This document shows, piece after piece, positions 41,469 through 54,383 of a stretch of 64,000 nucleotides of DNA; positions within the stretch are counted from its first letter, which is position 1; every line of letters begins with the position of its first letter. Origin of the DNA: Manihot esculenta. Lineage: Eukaryota; Streptophyta; Magnoliopsida; Malpighiales; Euphorbiaceae. The position numbers and the translations under genes are program-made. The notes under the pieces are model-generated. The model was not told the origin of the DNA. It made no database searches and saw only the letters and a program-made list of their open reading frames with translations. The stretch is taken from the NCBI RefSeq assembly GCF_001659605.2, contig NC_035161.2:372001-436000 (forward strand), read 5' to 3'.

Positions 41469-43607
41469 TGTAACAATTCGAAAATCCAGACCGCTACCGG
41501 CACTAGGATCCAGGTCGGCTTAAGGTCGCCGGGACCCGTAGCAAGCCTAACATACATCCTGATTACCTGTTGAATCCCATACATGATCAAACATAAACAC
41601 AAACTGTAAAAATTTTTGTTTCCTTTTCCAAGCATAACCTGTGCATGCACAAAACTATAACATAAACCACACACTGGAGCCCTTATCAAATGCTCCAATG
41701 GGGTATCAAACATATATTAAGCTTGGATAACATTAACATTTTTAAAACATTTATAGATCATGTACCAAAGGGATCAACTAACATACTAGGATCAAGCACA
41801 ACTCTAAACATCAATAAACATCATTATACTATTCTTTACATTACATATCAAATTGTCATGTCCACAACTATTCTATTACATAACCTCTCTTTACTCTTGC
41901 TGACCTCCTGAACTAGCCCATACCTGCAAACCTGGGGGTTAAGGGAGAGGGGTGAGCTACTAGAGCCCAGTGAGCAGGATACTAATACAATATATAGTTA
42001 AATTCATGCTTTCATGGTATGCATCACATCACAAACAAATCACATAAAGGATAGACTTGTCACCAATAGCCCTCATACATATCCAATCATGCTGGGAGCG
42101 TAGTGCAGGCACAACCCGGACTTTCTCTTACATAGATCATATCATACATTTCTAATAATGCCGGGGGCGTAGTGCAGGCACAACCCGGACTTTCTCTTAC
42201 ATGGTGCCAGGGGCATAGTGCAGCCTCAACCTGGACTTTCACATCATAACATATCATACTAGGGCTAAAGGATCATTTAACGACCACCCACATCAGCAAC
42301 ATAATGTGCAATGCAACATATTCGTGAATTCTAATGCAAGCAACCTAATACATCTCATGGCATTCATGATGCATGAATCATGCTAGAACTTTCATCATTT
42401 TAAAATAGTAAGGTTTATTCCACTCACCTCAGGCTAGCTCTGAAAGATACCGGGGCAGCTAACTCACTGCTGGGGTCCTCGGTTCCTCGGGTCCGAACCT
42501 ACACAGGTGGACTCAAATGAGGGACCTAACATACATGAACATGACTCTAAAATACTCCCCAAAAACCCCCTAAAACACCTTAAAACAATCATAGAAAACA
42601 TGCAAAGGAAGGCTGGACAGGGCACTTTCGGCGGCAGGTTCGGCGGCCGAAAGTCCCTCTAGAGCCGAAACTCAGCCACTTTCGGCGGCACCTTCGGCGG
42701 CCGAAAGTCCCTTTCAGAGACGAAACATGCATGTTTGGCTGCACCTTCGGCGGTCGAAACTGCCCTCCAGAGACGAAAGTCATCTTTCGGGGGCAGGCTT
42801 CGGCAGCCAAAAGCTGCCTCCACAGGCAGGTTCGGCGGCCGAAAGTCCCTTCAGCGACCGAACCTGAGTTCCTCCAAAGTGGCAGAAACTCAGCTCCAAC
42901 ATGCACAAACGCCTCCCAAACCCTTCAAACATGCATAAACCTATTCTACAACACTCCCAAACAAGCACAATCAAGCATACAAGCACATAGGGGTCTCAAC
43001 TAGCCTAAACCCCCACAACATTGCATTAAACACACATAAACACGTACATTTTTCATAAACTCAACATAAACCTATACATGTCATTCTACCCCATAAATCA
43101 ACTTAAAACTTACTTAAAACATGCAAGAAGGGTCGGATCTAGGCTTACCTCTTGAAAACCGAGAGGAGAAGCGATCCAAACTCGAAGATGAGGAGAAATC
43201 AACCCTTAGATCTCCAAGTTCCCAAAACTCATTCTTTGCTCAAAATCTTCAAAACTCAAGTTGCAATTTCATGAAAATCAAGAAAACTCAAAGGAACAAG
43301 CTCAAAATCAACAAGGGACGGCGGAGAACTCACCTTGGCCGAAAATGGGGAGAAAATCTCGCCCGTTCGGACATGGAGACCCCTTTATAGGTGGCTGGCC
43401 AGGCCACTTTCGGGGGCCTAACGTGCCTCCGCATGCATGCCATTTTCGGCGGCCGAACATAAGGTTTGGCGGCCGAACCTGGACTTCCCTCGCTTAAGCT
43501 TTCGGGGGCCTAAAGCACTCCCGAAGTGCATGCATGTTCGGCGGCCGAACTTGAGGTTCAGCGGCCGAACCTGGGTCTTCCTCCAAGGTTAATTTCATGC
43601 AAAAACT

Positions 43608-45904
43608 TGTAATACCCGGCCAGAAGACAGTATGGAATTCTTGTGCTCCGGCAGAATTCCGAGAGACTGGTTGTTCTGGAAGGGTAAAATGTATGTTTTT
43701 AAAAGGTTTTTAAGAGTATTTTAATGATTTTAAGCATTTTAATGCTTTTGAGATCTTAAAGGAAATGAGTTTTGAAAGAAATAATTTTTGAGGAAAATTG
43801 CAAGTTCGGCCGCCGAAAGTGGAGTTTCGGCCGCCGAACCTTGCATGGTTTGGGAGGCATGTTCGGCTCCCGAAGGTGGTCTGGCCAGCCACTATATAGG
43901 GGGCCCTAAGTCGGCAAAAATGGGTAGTTTCTCCGTCCATCAGCCGCCTAAGGTGCGTCTCCTTCCTTCCTCAAGTGATTTTCATGCTTTTCTTTGGATC
44001 TTTGAGAGTTTTACAAAGATTTATGGAAGTTTTAAAGGTTTTTAGCAAAAGGTGGTGTTTTGAAAAGCTTGAGGGTTTGGAGAGTGTTTTCTCCATTTCT
44101 TCACGTTAGGAACTTCTATCCTTTTGTTTACAAGAGGTTTATGAAGATTCCTAACATGTTTTCATGAGTTTTGAAGGATTTATGGAGTTTTATGGCTAGT
44201 TTGCATGTTTAGGTTTTTAAGGGTTTATGATATATTTATGCGTGATTTGGTATTTTGAGTGTTGTTTGTTGGGGTTATAGGTTAGTTTTAGACCCCTTGG
44301 AGCATATATAAGTATATATGCATGTTGTGGTGTGTTGGTATGCATGTTGAGCAAGTTTGGGGGAGATTGTGCATGTGTTGGGCGAGTTTATGCCCTGTGG
44401 CAGAAACCAGGTTCGGCCGCCGAAGGAGGGTTCGGCCGCCGAACCTGCTGTGGAGGTAGTTTCGGCTGCCTAAGCCTGCCCCCGAACCTTGCCCCAAAAG
44501 GACTTTCGGCCGCCGAAAGATGAGGTTCGGCCGCCGAAAGTAGGCGAGTTTCGTCTCTGGACCTGCCTTTCGGCCGCCGAACCTGCCGCTGAAGGTGCCC
44601 TGTCCAGCCTTTCCTTGCATGTTTTATGTGATAGTTTTAGGATGTTTTAGGGGGTTTCTTGGGGAGTTCCTTAGATGTGATTTGAGTTAGTTTGGTTCCT
44701 CATTTGTGTCCACCTGTGTAGGATTGGACCCGAAGTTTTGAGGAGCTTAGCAGTGTTAAGAGTTTGAGTTCAGCCAGAGGTGAGTAGAACTAGACTTATA
44801 CTTTTAATTAATGAAATAAATGCTTTTAGCATGATTCATGCATCACCATTGCCATGATTATAGGTTGTTGCACTAGAATCCACGGATATGTTGCATTGCA
44901 TTATATGATCATGATGGTGTGGATGGATATTGAATGAACCTTTAGCCCTCAACGTGAGATGGTATTACATGTTATGGTATGAGACGAGTTAATATGCTAT
45001 GACAGGATATGACATGCTATGAAATGAGACGAGATAGAAAGAATAGAAAAGGCTAGGTCGCTCCTAGTAACCTGTCATATATGCTTTTAAGTGTAGTCCA
45101 GGTGTGGCCTAATCGCCCCTGGCATAGTTGGACTATTAAGTGTAGTCCAGGTGTGGCCTAATCGCCCTTGGCATAGTTGGACTTGAGATGCTATGATGAG
45201 TTATTGAGACAGTATTGAGGAGCCCTTCAGGGCTAGACATCCTTGGGATGTGTTGAGGGTTATGGGCGACAATTTCATCCTTGATGTGATTAGTTGTGAT
45301 GTGATGCATTACATGATAGCATGAGTTTAAATAATGTTTTTATTGTTCTACTCACTGGGCTTTTTAGCTCACCCCTTTCCCCTAACCCCAGTTTTGCAGG
45401 ACCAGGGATAGCAGGGAGTCAGGAAGAGTAAGAGTATGCTTGGTCATGGTTGTGTAATAGTTTAGTGATGGACATGATGTAAGTTAAAGAAGTAAATGTA
45501 TAGAGATGAGTGTATAGGCATGTAATTTTATGTAATGGTTAGAATTGTGCTTTGCCCCAGTGTATGGTTAATCCCTTGTGCATTGATCCTGTTTTACGTT
45601 TCTTGATGAGAAATGTGTTACACCAGGCTTAACATAGAATTTATCTGTTGATTTTGAATTTGCTAGATACACAGGATAAATGCCCTGAGGGCTGTTTCAG
45701 ATTGTCATATCTGAGTATTTTGCAATGTATGCTCAGGTTAAGCCTGGTAGAGAAAAGAAAAGTTTTTCAGTTTTATGTTTTTGTTTGATCATGTATGGGA
45801 TTATCAGGTACACAGAGTTCAGGATAGGCTTGCTACGGGTCCCGGCGGCCTTAAGTCGATCTAGATCCTAGCGCCGGTAGCGGTTCGGTTTCCGGGCTGT
45901 TACA
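43608..45904 (+). repeat. 5' LTR of element E
   Basis: 2,297 bp, TGTAATACCC...GCTGTTACA. TATA box TATATAGG at 43893-43900. Palindromes at about 43805-43840 and in the leader at 44411-44580. Tandem hairpin units at about 45093-45180. Confidence 0.93.
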
Positions 45905-45907
45905 GAT

Positions 45908-45919
45908 TAGTATCAGAGC
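45908..45919 (+). promoter_or_regulatory. Mutated primer binding site of E
   Basis: TAGTATCAGAGC; differs from the standard TGGTATCAGAGC by one G-to-A change. Confidence 0.8.
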
Positions 45920-46168
45920 CAAGTTTCATATGGTCGGACCTAGAGTGTGTTGGGCTCATAGAGGTCATAGAGGGGCAAGCACAGTAAGAGAAATCATGTC
46001 CATTAGGATAGGCTGTGGAGTCTGTCTTGCATTATGAGGTGTAATGCCATGCCATGACTTATGCATGTGCATTTATGATATGTGATATATGCTTGCAGGT
46101 TCATGTGTTTTCACATGGATCTTTTGGTGCTAATGTTCTGCGTTGTTTATTGTTTTCAGAGGTTTAGG

Positions 46169-46397
46169 ATGAGTGGTGTTCGTCGACCTGTGCGATTGAC
46201 AAGAGTTTCTTCTGAGAGTGAGGGCATGGATGCCCATTCCCCTGCAGAGTCAAGAGCAAGACTATGTGGATCAGGTAGTGAAGGTACATCAAAGGACCCT
46301 GGAAGGTCTTTTGATGATAGTAGAAAGGGAATAGTTCAGAGTGGTGTGTCTGAGAGTGTGAGGAAGTCAGAGGAGGATGAGCAGAGAAGAGAGGATA
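46169..46397 (+). CDS. gag: Gag of E, N-terminal part
   Basis: Starts MSGVRRPVRLTRVS, ten bases after a ttttcag block, and shows the same basic N-terminus as A and B. The frame is interrupted at 46398 by solo LTR G. Across the insertion (allowing for the duplicated ggata) the frame continues at 48554 without a shift. Confidence 0.8.
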
Positions 46398-48548
46398 TGT
46401 AACAGCCCGGAAATCGGCCTGGAATTCGGACCGCTACCGGCGCTAGGATCCAGATCGGCTTAAGGCCGCCGGGACCCGTAGCAAGCCAAAAGACATGCTA
46501 AACCTGCTGAACTCATGAAATAATCCCCCACATGGACAACTCATGCAAGCAACTGACTGGAAAACTTTCTCTTACTCTGCTTAACTGAACTCATACTGTA
46601 TGCACTCAGAGAGTGATACCTGCTGTGGTACCATACAGTATCTGAAAACTGTAAAACATACAGACAGCCATGCACTTAGGGATTATCCACACACTCTATG
46701 CCAAGCACAATACTATACCATACATGACTAACTCATCATTATATAACTCAAATGCTTTACAATATTAATATTTACATGTCCACTACTAATTCTATTAAAC
46801 AATCACAACCTAGCTATGCTATTACACAGAGTGGCTACCTGCTGTACAAACCTTCTACCCATACCTGCAGCAACAACCACTAACCTGCAAAACTGGGAGG
46901 GGAAAGGGAGAGGGGTGAGCTACAAGAGCCCAGTGAGTGGAAACATATAAAGCAGTTCATAAATCATATGCTGTCATGGAATGCAACACATCACAAGTAT
47001 TACACATATCTCCTGCCCGCTAGGGTATATCACTGATTGATATGATGCTAGCAATCTCTGTCCCTAGCGAGATTTTAGAGGGTTGACACGAACGTCTCTT
47101 CCCTCAAGGAGGACATGACTCCAAAAATCCCACTGTCAATACAGGCTCCCCAAAGAAGCATACAAAGGGCTTTCCGAAATGTACTCACCCATCTGACCTG
47201 ACGCAGAGACAGTTACACGGGCTAATGGAGTCGCCTAGGTCCACCCCATCTGATCACATAATTCACATATTATGCAATGCCTCATCTTCGTGCTTTCTAG
47301 TGCAATCATCCTATCAATATCATGATGCATGAAGTATGCTGAAACATTTATTTAAAAATGTAAAGGTTAGTCCCACTCACCTGTGGCTGCTGCTCGACAC
47401 TGACTCTGACTCTGCTGACAGCTCAGAACCTCGGGTCCAAATCTACACAAATGGACACGAGTAAGGTCTAATACTAGCTCAAACACAGTTCTAGAATCTC
47501 CCCTTAAAACCCCCTAAACATCCTAAAACAATCATATAAAGCATGCAAAGAAAGGCTGGACAGAGCACCTTCGGCAGCAGGTTCGGCGGCCGAACACCCT
47601 CTCCAGAGACAAAACTCGCCTACTTTCGGCGGCCAAACCTCCAACCTCCGGCGGCCGAAAGTCCTTTCAGGACAAGGTTCGGGGGCAAGCTTAGGCAGCC
47701 GAAACTACCTCCTTAACAGGTTCGGCGGCCGAACCCTCCTTCGGCTGCCGAACCTGGTTTCTGCAACAGGGCAGAAACTAGGTCGCCTCATGCACAACTC
47801 CCCCAAATCTTGCTCCAACATGCACAACACACAAAACCACTTGCATATATGCCAATATATGCACAAAAGGGGTCTAAAACTAGCCTATAACCCCAACAAA
47901 CAACACTTAAAACATCAAATAGCACAAGATCAACACCAAACCCTTAAAAACTAAAAACATGCAACAAACCATGAAAACTCCTTCAAACTTCCAAAACTCA
48001 TGAAAACAAGTTAAAAATCTCCATAACTCTCTTGAAAACAAAAGGATGGAAGTTCCTAACGTGAAGAAATGGAGGAAACTCTCTCCGAATCATCACACCT
48101 TCAAAACTTACTCTTTTTGCTCAAAATACTCAAAACAAGCTTAAATCTTCATAAAACTCTTAAAAATTAGAAAGAACATGTAGAAAATCACATGGAGAGG
48201 AAGGAGAACGCACCTGAGGCGGTGGGGAGTCGGAAAACTTCTCCCAAAACTGCCCCTCGGCTCCCTTAAATAATGGCTGGCCAGACCACCTTCGGCAGCC
48301 GAATGTGCCCCCTAAACCATGCAAAGTTCGGCGGCCAAAAGTCCAGTTTCGGCGGCCGAACCTGCAGTTTTCCCCCATGTATTTTCTTGCCAAAACTCAA
48401 GTCCTCTAACACTTTAAAACATTTTAAAATACTTTAAAATCTTTAAAATCCTTTTTGAAAACACACTTTTACCCTTCTAGAGAAAACCGGCACCGGAAAT
48501 TCCGTCAGAACACCGGAATTCCAGGCCCCACTCTAGCCGGGTATTATA
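46398..48548 (-). mobile_element. Solo LTR G (chromovirus, minus strand) inside gag of E
   Basis: 2,151 bp, flanked by ggata (46393-46397 and 48549-48553). On the plus strand it runs TGTAACAGCCC...GGGTATTATA (the usual TTACA terminus has a C-to-T change). Palindrome cluster at about 47570-47755 and 48290-48362. Same subfamily as solo LTR J (shared aagccaaaagacatgct near the end) and distinct from A and B. Confidence 0.92.
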
Positions 48549-48553
48549 GGATA

Positions 48554-49722
48554 GTTGGATCAGGAGCATGTCAGGTGAGGATGTAGGAGAGTTTCAGGGA
48601 GACACCCAGGCCTCGGGTTTTGTTCCACCTCAGTATTCATTCTACCCGCAAGGGCCAGGGTATTCGATGGGAGGTACATCGGATTCCTTTAGTCATAATC
48701 CATATTCCACCTTTGTGCCCTACCCTCCCTTTTATCCACCATATCCACAGTACCCTATGTTTCCACCCTCATATTCTTTTTCAAGTCCAGTAAACCCTAG
48801 CCCGAGGAATGCTACACCTTTTTCTCCACCAGTAGTACCAGTGACCCAGGATGTTCAAACATCCAAACCTAGCCCATCAGTTGGAGGTGAGGTGAAGATG
48901 ATAGATTATCTGAAGTTGGATGGTCCCAAGTTTGAAACAGGGGATGACCCTTTTGAATATCTCAGTATGGTAAAGATGTTAACAGATGAGTTGGGAGTAA
49001 GTGACAGCAGAGCCATTCAGATGGCAGGGTTCACATTGAGATGTAAGAAAGCAAGAGAATGGTTTAGAAATCATGTGGACCCGAGGTTGGAGAGTTTATC
49101 TTGGGATCAGTTTGCCAGTGAATTTGCTGGATGGGCTTTTCCAGATAGTTCAAGGGAGCATAAGGTGATGGAGTTTGAACAGTTAAGGCAAACAGAGAAC
49201 ATGAGTGTAGGTGAATACACAGATAAGTACCTTGAGTTGCTCCAGTACATGGGTCAAGCATATAGTACGGATCAGGAGAAAGTCAGAAGGTATACTAGGA
49301 GGCTTCACTCTAGGTATTCTTCCCTGATCTTAGCTGCAGAAAAGGAGAGTTTCCACTCCATAGTGGATGCAGCCCGGAAGATGGAAGCTAATGCCATCCG
49401 TGAGGGACTAGTTATACAGCAGGTGGCACAGTCCGCGGGTTCTAAAACCCCGGAAACAAAGAATGTTGATCTTCCCTCTCTTAGTGAAGCAGTCACCAAG
49501 AGTAAAAAGGGAACCAGAGGTCTCAGAAGATCGAAGAAGAAGTATGAGTTCTGGAATAAGTCAAAGTCTGGTCTGGGAATGAGTAGTGGTTCGAGCTCTG
49601 GTTTAAGTAGATCAGGATGTTTGAGGTGTGGTAGGCCGCACAAGGGAGTCTGTCGGATTGGGACTACTGAGTGTTTCAAATGTGGACAGGAGGGGCACCT
49701 GGCACGGGAGTGTCCCCACTAA
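48554..49722 (+). CDS. gag: Gag of E, main part with capsid domain and zinc finger
   Basis: Open for about 389 codons. The order is the Y/P-rich segment with PGYSMGGTSD, linker with VTQDVQTSKP, capsid domain (FEYLSMVKMLTDELG, FRNHVDPRLESLSWDQFASEFAGWAFPDSS in two pieces, RRYTRRLHSRYSSLI), basic linker, CLRCGRPHKGVC and the CCHC finger CFKCGQEGHLAREC, then TAA at 49720. The gag is well kept while pol is not, which fits selection for a functional gag in a non-autonomous element, or chance. Confidence 0.85.
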
Positions 49723-52049
49723 AGCTTCGGTGGTACAGTCCCAGCAGACGGCGTCAGGTAGTGCAGCTCAACCAGTAGCTCCAGTTTTGGTGCAGGGCAG
49801 AGGCAGAGGAAGAGGGGTAGTTCCTTCTTCAGCAGGTTCCCGTGGAGAAGATCCATTGGCTCAGGCACGGATCTTCACCGTGACCTAACAGGAGGCTGGC
49901 GCATCGGACATGGCGGTGACAGGTAAGTCCACTCTCTATGTTTTGATGTGTGTATAGTGTACCCTGATGTTTCCTTTCCTTAGTGTTGTGAGAGCCGTAG
50001 CTGGTGTGGGTTGATAGCTTTTGGGTTAGAGTGTTCCTTTTGGGTTGGTAGACCCTAGTGTGATCCACCTGTGACAGAGTCAGTCTGTCAGTCCAGTTTA
50101 GAGTGGTTGTGAGTAGATGCTTTACAGCTGACCTTTTGGGTTCTAGATTTGACTGGTTGATGTCATTCTAGGGCGGATTGGCTAACTACTAGAAGCACTG
50201 CTCTGTGTGGCAGAGTTGAGATAGCTGAGTTTAGTAGTCAGAGTGGATCAGAGTTGGTCCTGTGAGAGGACAGTATAGGATACCCAGAGGCTTGATATCA
50301 GCCTTACAGGCTCGTGTGTTGTTCAAGAGAGGTTGTCAGGAATTTCTTGCTCTGGTAGGGGAGCATAGTAGTCAGGTCAGGGAACCAGCTTTAGTACCTG
50401 TAGTCAGAGAGGAAGAGTTTTAGATGGTTTTCCCAGACAAGCTAGCAGGTTTACCACTAGATAGGGAGTTAGGATTTGGAGTTTGAGTGATGATGAGACT
50501 TGGTCCATCTTCACCCCTCCCTACTAGATGGTGCTTGTAGAGCTGAAGAAGTTGGAAAAGCTAAGGAAATAGTTGCAAAGATTGGTAGGTAAAGGTTTCA
50601 TCCGTCTGGATACCTTCTCCGGAGGTGTTCTAGAGTTGTATTTGAGCAAGTGAAGGATGAATCCTGGAAACTTTGTACTGACTTTTGATGGTCGAGCAAA
50701 GTTACTACCAAGAATAAGTGCTTGTTACCTGGATTGATGATCTACTTGGACCAGCTAGTAGAAGCTGGATGTTTTCCTTGTGGGATAGATCTAAAATCTG
50801 GGTATGAATAGCACAAGATTAGAGGAAGGAGGAGAAGGGACCGTGATGGTTTAGTTCAGTCAGCAGCCCCAGTGATGTTGCAGAGTAGAGTTGTAGGAGC
50901 AGTTACATCAAAACCAATGATGCCAAGTATATTTCTCTCTGTGTTCTTATGTGTGTTTTAGAGAGCTCTGGGGTTGTTTTTAGTTACTCCGTGAGCTGTT
51001 GAGGGATTGGTCGATGACTTCTAAGTTAGACTGCCCTCTTTGGGTCAAGTGGACCTAGGTGTGATCCATCTGAAGCAGAGGTAGTCTGCTAGTTCAGCCT
51101 TGTGGTTGTCGAGAGTAGACTCCATCCATGTGATTTTGAGGTCTGGGACTTGGATGTTCAGACGTACTTTCAGTTTGGATTGGATTCTACTTGTGATACT
51201 ACTTGGGTCTGTAGAGTCAAGTAGATCAGTTTAGAGGAATGGATGGATCAGTATTAGTTCCTGAGGGGACAGAGTAGGATGCCTAGAAGTTTATAGCCAG
51301 TCCGTCAGGCTCATAGAGTGCATAGAAGAGTTGCTAGAGAGTTCTGGAGTTGAGGAGAGTTTAGAGAACAGATCTGAGGATCAATTTAAGAATCAGTGAT
51401 TGGTAGATTATTGGCAGATGCTTTCAAATGAGTTGTCAGGTTTTTATCTGCTAAAGAGGTGGAGTTAGAGAAAGAAGATAGAGAGAAGGAGGACAGAGAG
51501 AAAAAGAAGAAGAAAGGAAAGGAAACAGAATGGTTAAAGTCAGAATAATGGAATTAGAGGTGCTACCTGGATAAGTGATTATGTCTTATGAGATTTTATC
51601 TGTGGAGTCCAGAAGTTCAAGTGTTGCCAGTGTTGGAGAAATAAGAGGTAGTTTTGATTAGGAGTAATGGAATAAAGTTAGAAAGATGGATAAGAATATA
51701 TGGTTATGACAAGATTAAAAGAAAGATCAGAGTAGCACAGTGGAAGCGTGTTAAATAGTGAGTAGTGATGGGAGTTGATTGGAGAGTTGCTTAAGTGTTT
51801 CTTTTGAGGTTGACAGTTGGAGCTCAGTGGGAGATGTTCTCTATAAGTTGTGTCAGATCCGGAAAGAGTTCACAGTGGATCAGAGGTGGTGATCAGAGAG
51901 GATCTCACCTAAGTTTGGCAACATTACAGATCTTGGACACATTGGTCAGTGAGCTGTAGGATCAGAGTTCTTTTGGGTGGTAGCACCTGTGTCTCTGTTA
52001 GAAGACAGTGTAGGTTTATTGTTTTGTTTTTCATTCTTACCTCTTTGTT
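49723..52049 (+). pseudogene. pol: Decayed and rearranged pol of element E
   Basis: No long frame. Nucleotide similarity to A shows, in order, a gag-pol junction and protease region (about 49740-50450), a reverse transcriptase piece (about 50580-50830, recognisable as the GFIRP to DYRQLNKV to KIDLRSGY stretch, with stops), and then a second, separately diverged copy of the junction and protease region (about 50860-51480). A purine-rich low-complexity stretch (about 51480-51740) and a short remnant of the integrase tail (about 51880-51950) follow. RNase H and most of integrase are gone. Confidence 0.7.
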
Positions 52050-52087
52050 GAACATTCGAGGACGAATGTTCTTAAAGGGGGAAAGAA
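52050..52087 (+). promoter_or_regulatory. GAGGAC hairpin and polypurine tract of E
   Basis: The hairpin is identical to that of A: stem GAACATTCG / CGAATGTTC, loop AGGA (52050-52071), although nearly all of pol just upstream has decayed. Polypurine tract AAAGGGGGAAAGAA at 52074-52087. Confidence 0.85.
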
Positions 52088-54383
52088 TGTAATACCTGGC
52101 CAGAAGACAGTCTGGAATTCTTGTGCTCCGGTAGAATTTCGAGAGACTGGTTATTCTGGAAGGGTAAAATGTATGTTTTTAAAAGGTTTTTAAGAGTATT
52201 TTAATGATTTTAAGCATTTTAATGCTTTTGAGATCTTAAAGGAAATGAGTTTTGAAAGAAATAATTTTTTAGGAAAATTGCAAGTTCGGCCGCCGAACCT
52301 TGCATGGTTTGGGAGGCATGTTCGGCTCCCGAAGGTGGTCTGGCCAGCCACTATATAGGGGGCCCTAAGTCGGCAAAAATGGGTAGTTTCTCCATCCATC
52401 AGCCGCCTAAGGTGCGTCTCCTTCCTTCCTCAAGTGATTTTCATGCTTTTCTTTGGATCTTTGAGAGTTTTACAAAGATTTATGGAAGTTTTAAAGGTTT
52501 TTAGCAAAAGGTGGTGTTTTGAAAAGCTTGAGGGTTTGGAGAGTGTTTTCTCCATTTCTTCACGTTAGGAACTTCTATCCTTTTGTTTACAAGAGGTTTA
52601 TGAAGATTCCTAACATGTTTTCATGAGTTTTGAAGGATTTATGGAGTTTTATGGCTAGTTTGCATGTTTAGGTTTTTTAAGGGTTTATGATATATTTATG
52701 CGTGATTTGGTATTTTGAGTGTTGTTTGTTGGGGTTATAGGTTAGTTTTAGACCCCTTGGAGCATATATAAGTATATATGCATGTTGTGGTGTGTTGGTA
52801 TGCATGTTGAGCAAGTTTGGGGGAGATTGTGCATGTGTTGGGCGAGTTTCTGCCCTATGGCAGAAACCAGGTTCGGCCGCCGAAGGAGGGTTCGGCCGCC
52901 GAAGGAGGGTTCGGCCGCCGAACCTGCTGTGGAGGTAGTTTCGGCTGCCTAAGCCTGCCCCCGAACCTTGCCCCAAAAGGACTTTCGGCCGCCGAAAGAT
53001 GAGGTTCGGCCGCCGAAAGTAGGCGAGTTTCGTCTCTGGACCTGCCTTTCGGCTGCCGAACCTGCCGCCGAAGGTGCCCTGTCCAGCCTTTCCTTGCATG
53101 TTTTATGTGATAGTTTTAGGATGTTTTAGGGGGTTTCTTGGGGAGTTCCTTAGATGTGATTTGAGTTAGTTTGATTCCTCATTTGTGTCCACCTGTGTAG
53201 GATTGGACCTGAGGTTTTGAGGAGCTTAGCAGTGTTCAGAGTTTGAGTTCAACCAGAGGTGAGTAGAACTAGACTTATACTTTTAATTAATGAAATAAAT
53301 GCTTTTAGCATGATTCATGCATCACCATTGCCATGATTATAGGTTGTTGCACTAGAATCCACGGATATGTTGCATTGCATTATATGATCATGATGGTGTG
53401 GATGGATATTGAATGAACCTTTAGCCCTCAACGTGAGATGGTATTACATGTTATGATATGAGACGAGTTAATATGCTATGACAGGATATGACATGCTATG
53501 AAATGAGACGAGATAGAAAGAATAGAAAAGGCTAGGTCGCTCCTAGTAACCTGTCATATATGCTTTTAAGTGTAGTCCAGGTGTGGCCTAATCGCCCCTG
53601 GCATAGTTGGACTATTAAGTGTAGTCCAGGTGTGGCCTAATCGCCCCTGGCATAGTTGGACTTGAGATGCTATGATGAGTTATTGAGACAGTATTGAGGA
53701 GCCCTTCAGGGCTAGACATCCTTGGGATGTGTTGAGGGTTATGGGCGACAATTCCATCCTTGATGTGATTAGTTGTGATGTGATGCATTACATGATAGCA
53801 TGAGTTTAAATAATGTTTTTATTGTTCTACTCACTGGGCTTTTTAGCTCACCCCTTTCCCCTAACCCCAGTTTTGCAGGACCAGGGATAGCAGGGAGTCA
53901 GGAAGAGTAAGAGTATGCTTGGTCATGGTTGTGTAATAGTTTAGTGATGGACATGATGTAAGTTAAAGAAGTAAATGTATAGAGATGAGTGTATAGGCAT
54001 GTAATTTTATGTAATGGTTAGAATTGTGCTTTGCCCCAGTGTATGATTAATCCCTTGTGCATTGATCCTGTTTTATGTTTCTTGATGAGAAATGTGTTAC
54101 ACCAGGCTTAACATAGAATTTATCTGTTGATTTTGAATTTGCTGCATACACAGGTTAAATGCCCTTAGGGCTGTTTCAGATTGTCATATCTGAGTATTTT
54201 GCAATGTATGCTCAGGTTAAGCCTGGTAGAGGAAAGAAAAGTTTTTCAGTTTTATGTTTTTGTTTGATCATGTATGGGATTATCAGGTACACAGAGTTCA
54301 GGATAGGCTTGCTACGGGTCCCGGCGGCCTTAAGTCGATCTGGATCCTAGCGCCGGTAGCGGTCCGGTTTCCGGGCTGTTACA
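52088..54383 (+). repeat. 3' LTR of element E
   Basis: Nearly identical to 43608-45904; differences include a cluster of about five changes in the first 80 bases, loss of one palindrome copy near 52283 and gain of one near 52895. TATA box TATATAGG at 52352-52359. Confidence 0.93.

Larger units (their letters stand above)
43608..54383 (+). mobile_element. Element E: chromovirus with young LTRs and decayed pol
   Basis: Flanked by aaact (43603-43607 and 54384-54388). 5' LTR 43608-45904, mutated primer site 45908-45919, gag 46169-46397 and 48554-49722 (split by solo LTR G), decayed pol 49723-52049, polypurine tract 52074-52087, and 3' LTR 52088-54383. The two LTRs are nearly identical over long stretches, whereas pol is ruined and rearranged. 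This contrast suggests a non-autonomous element moved by enzymes from a relative. Confidence 0.92.
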
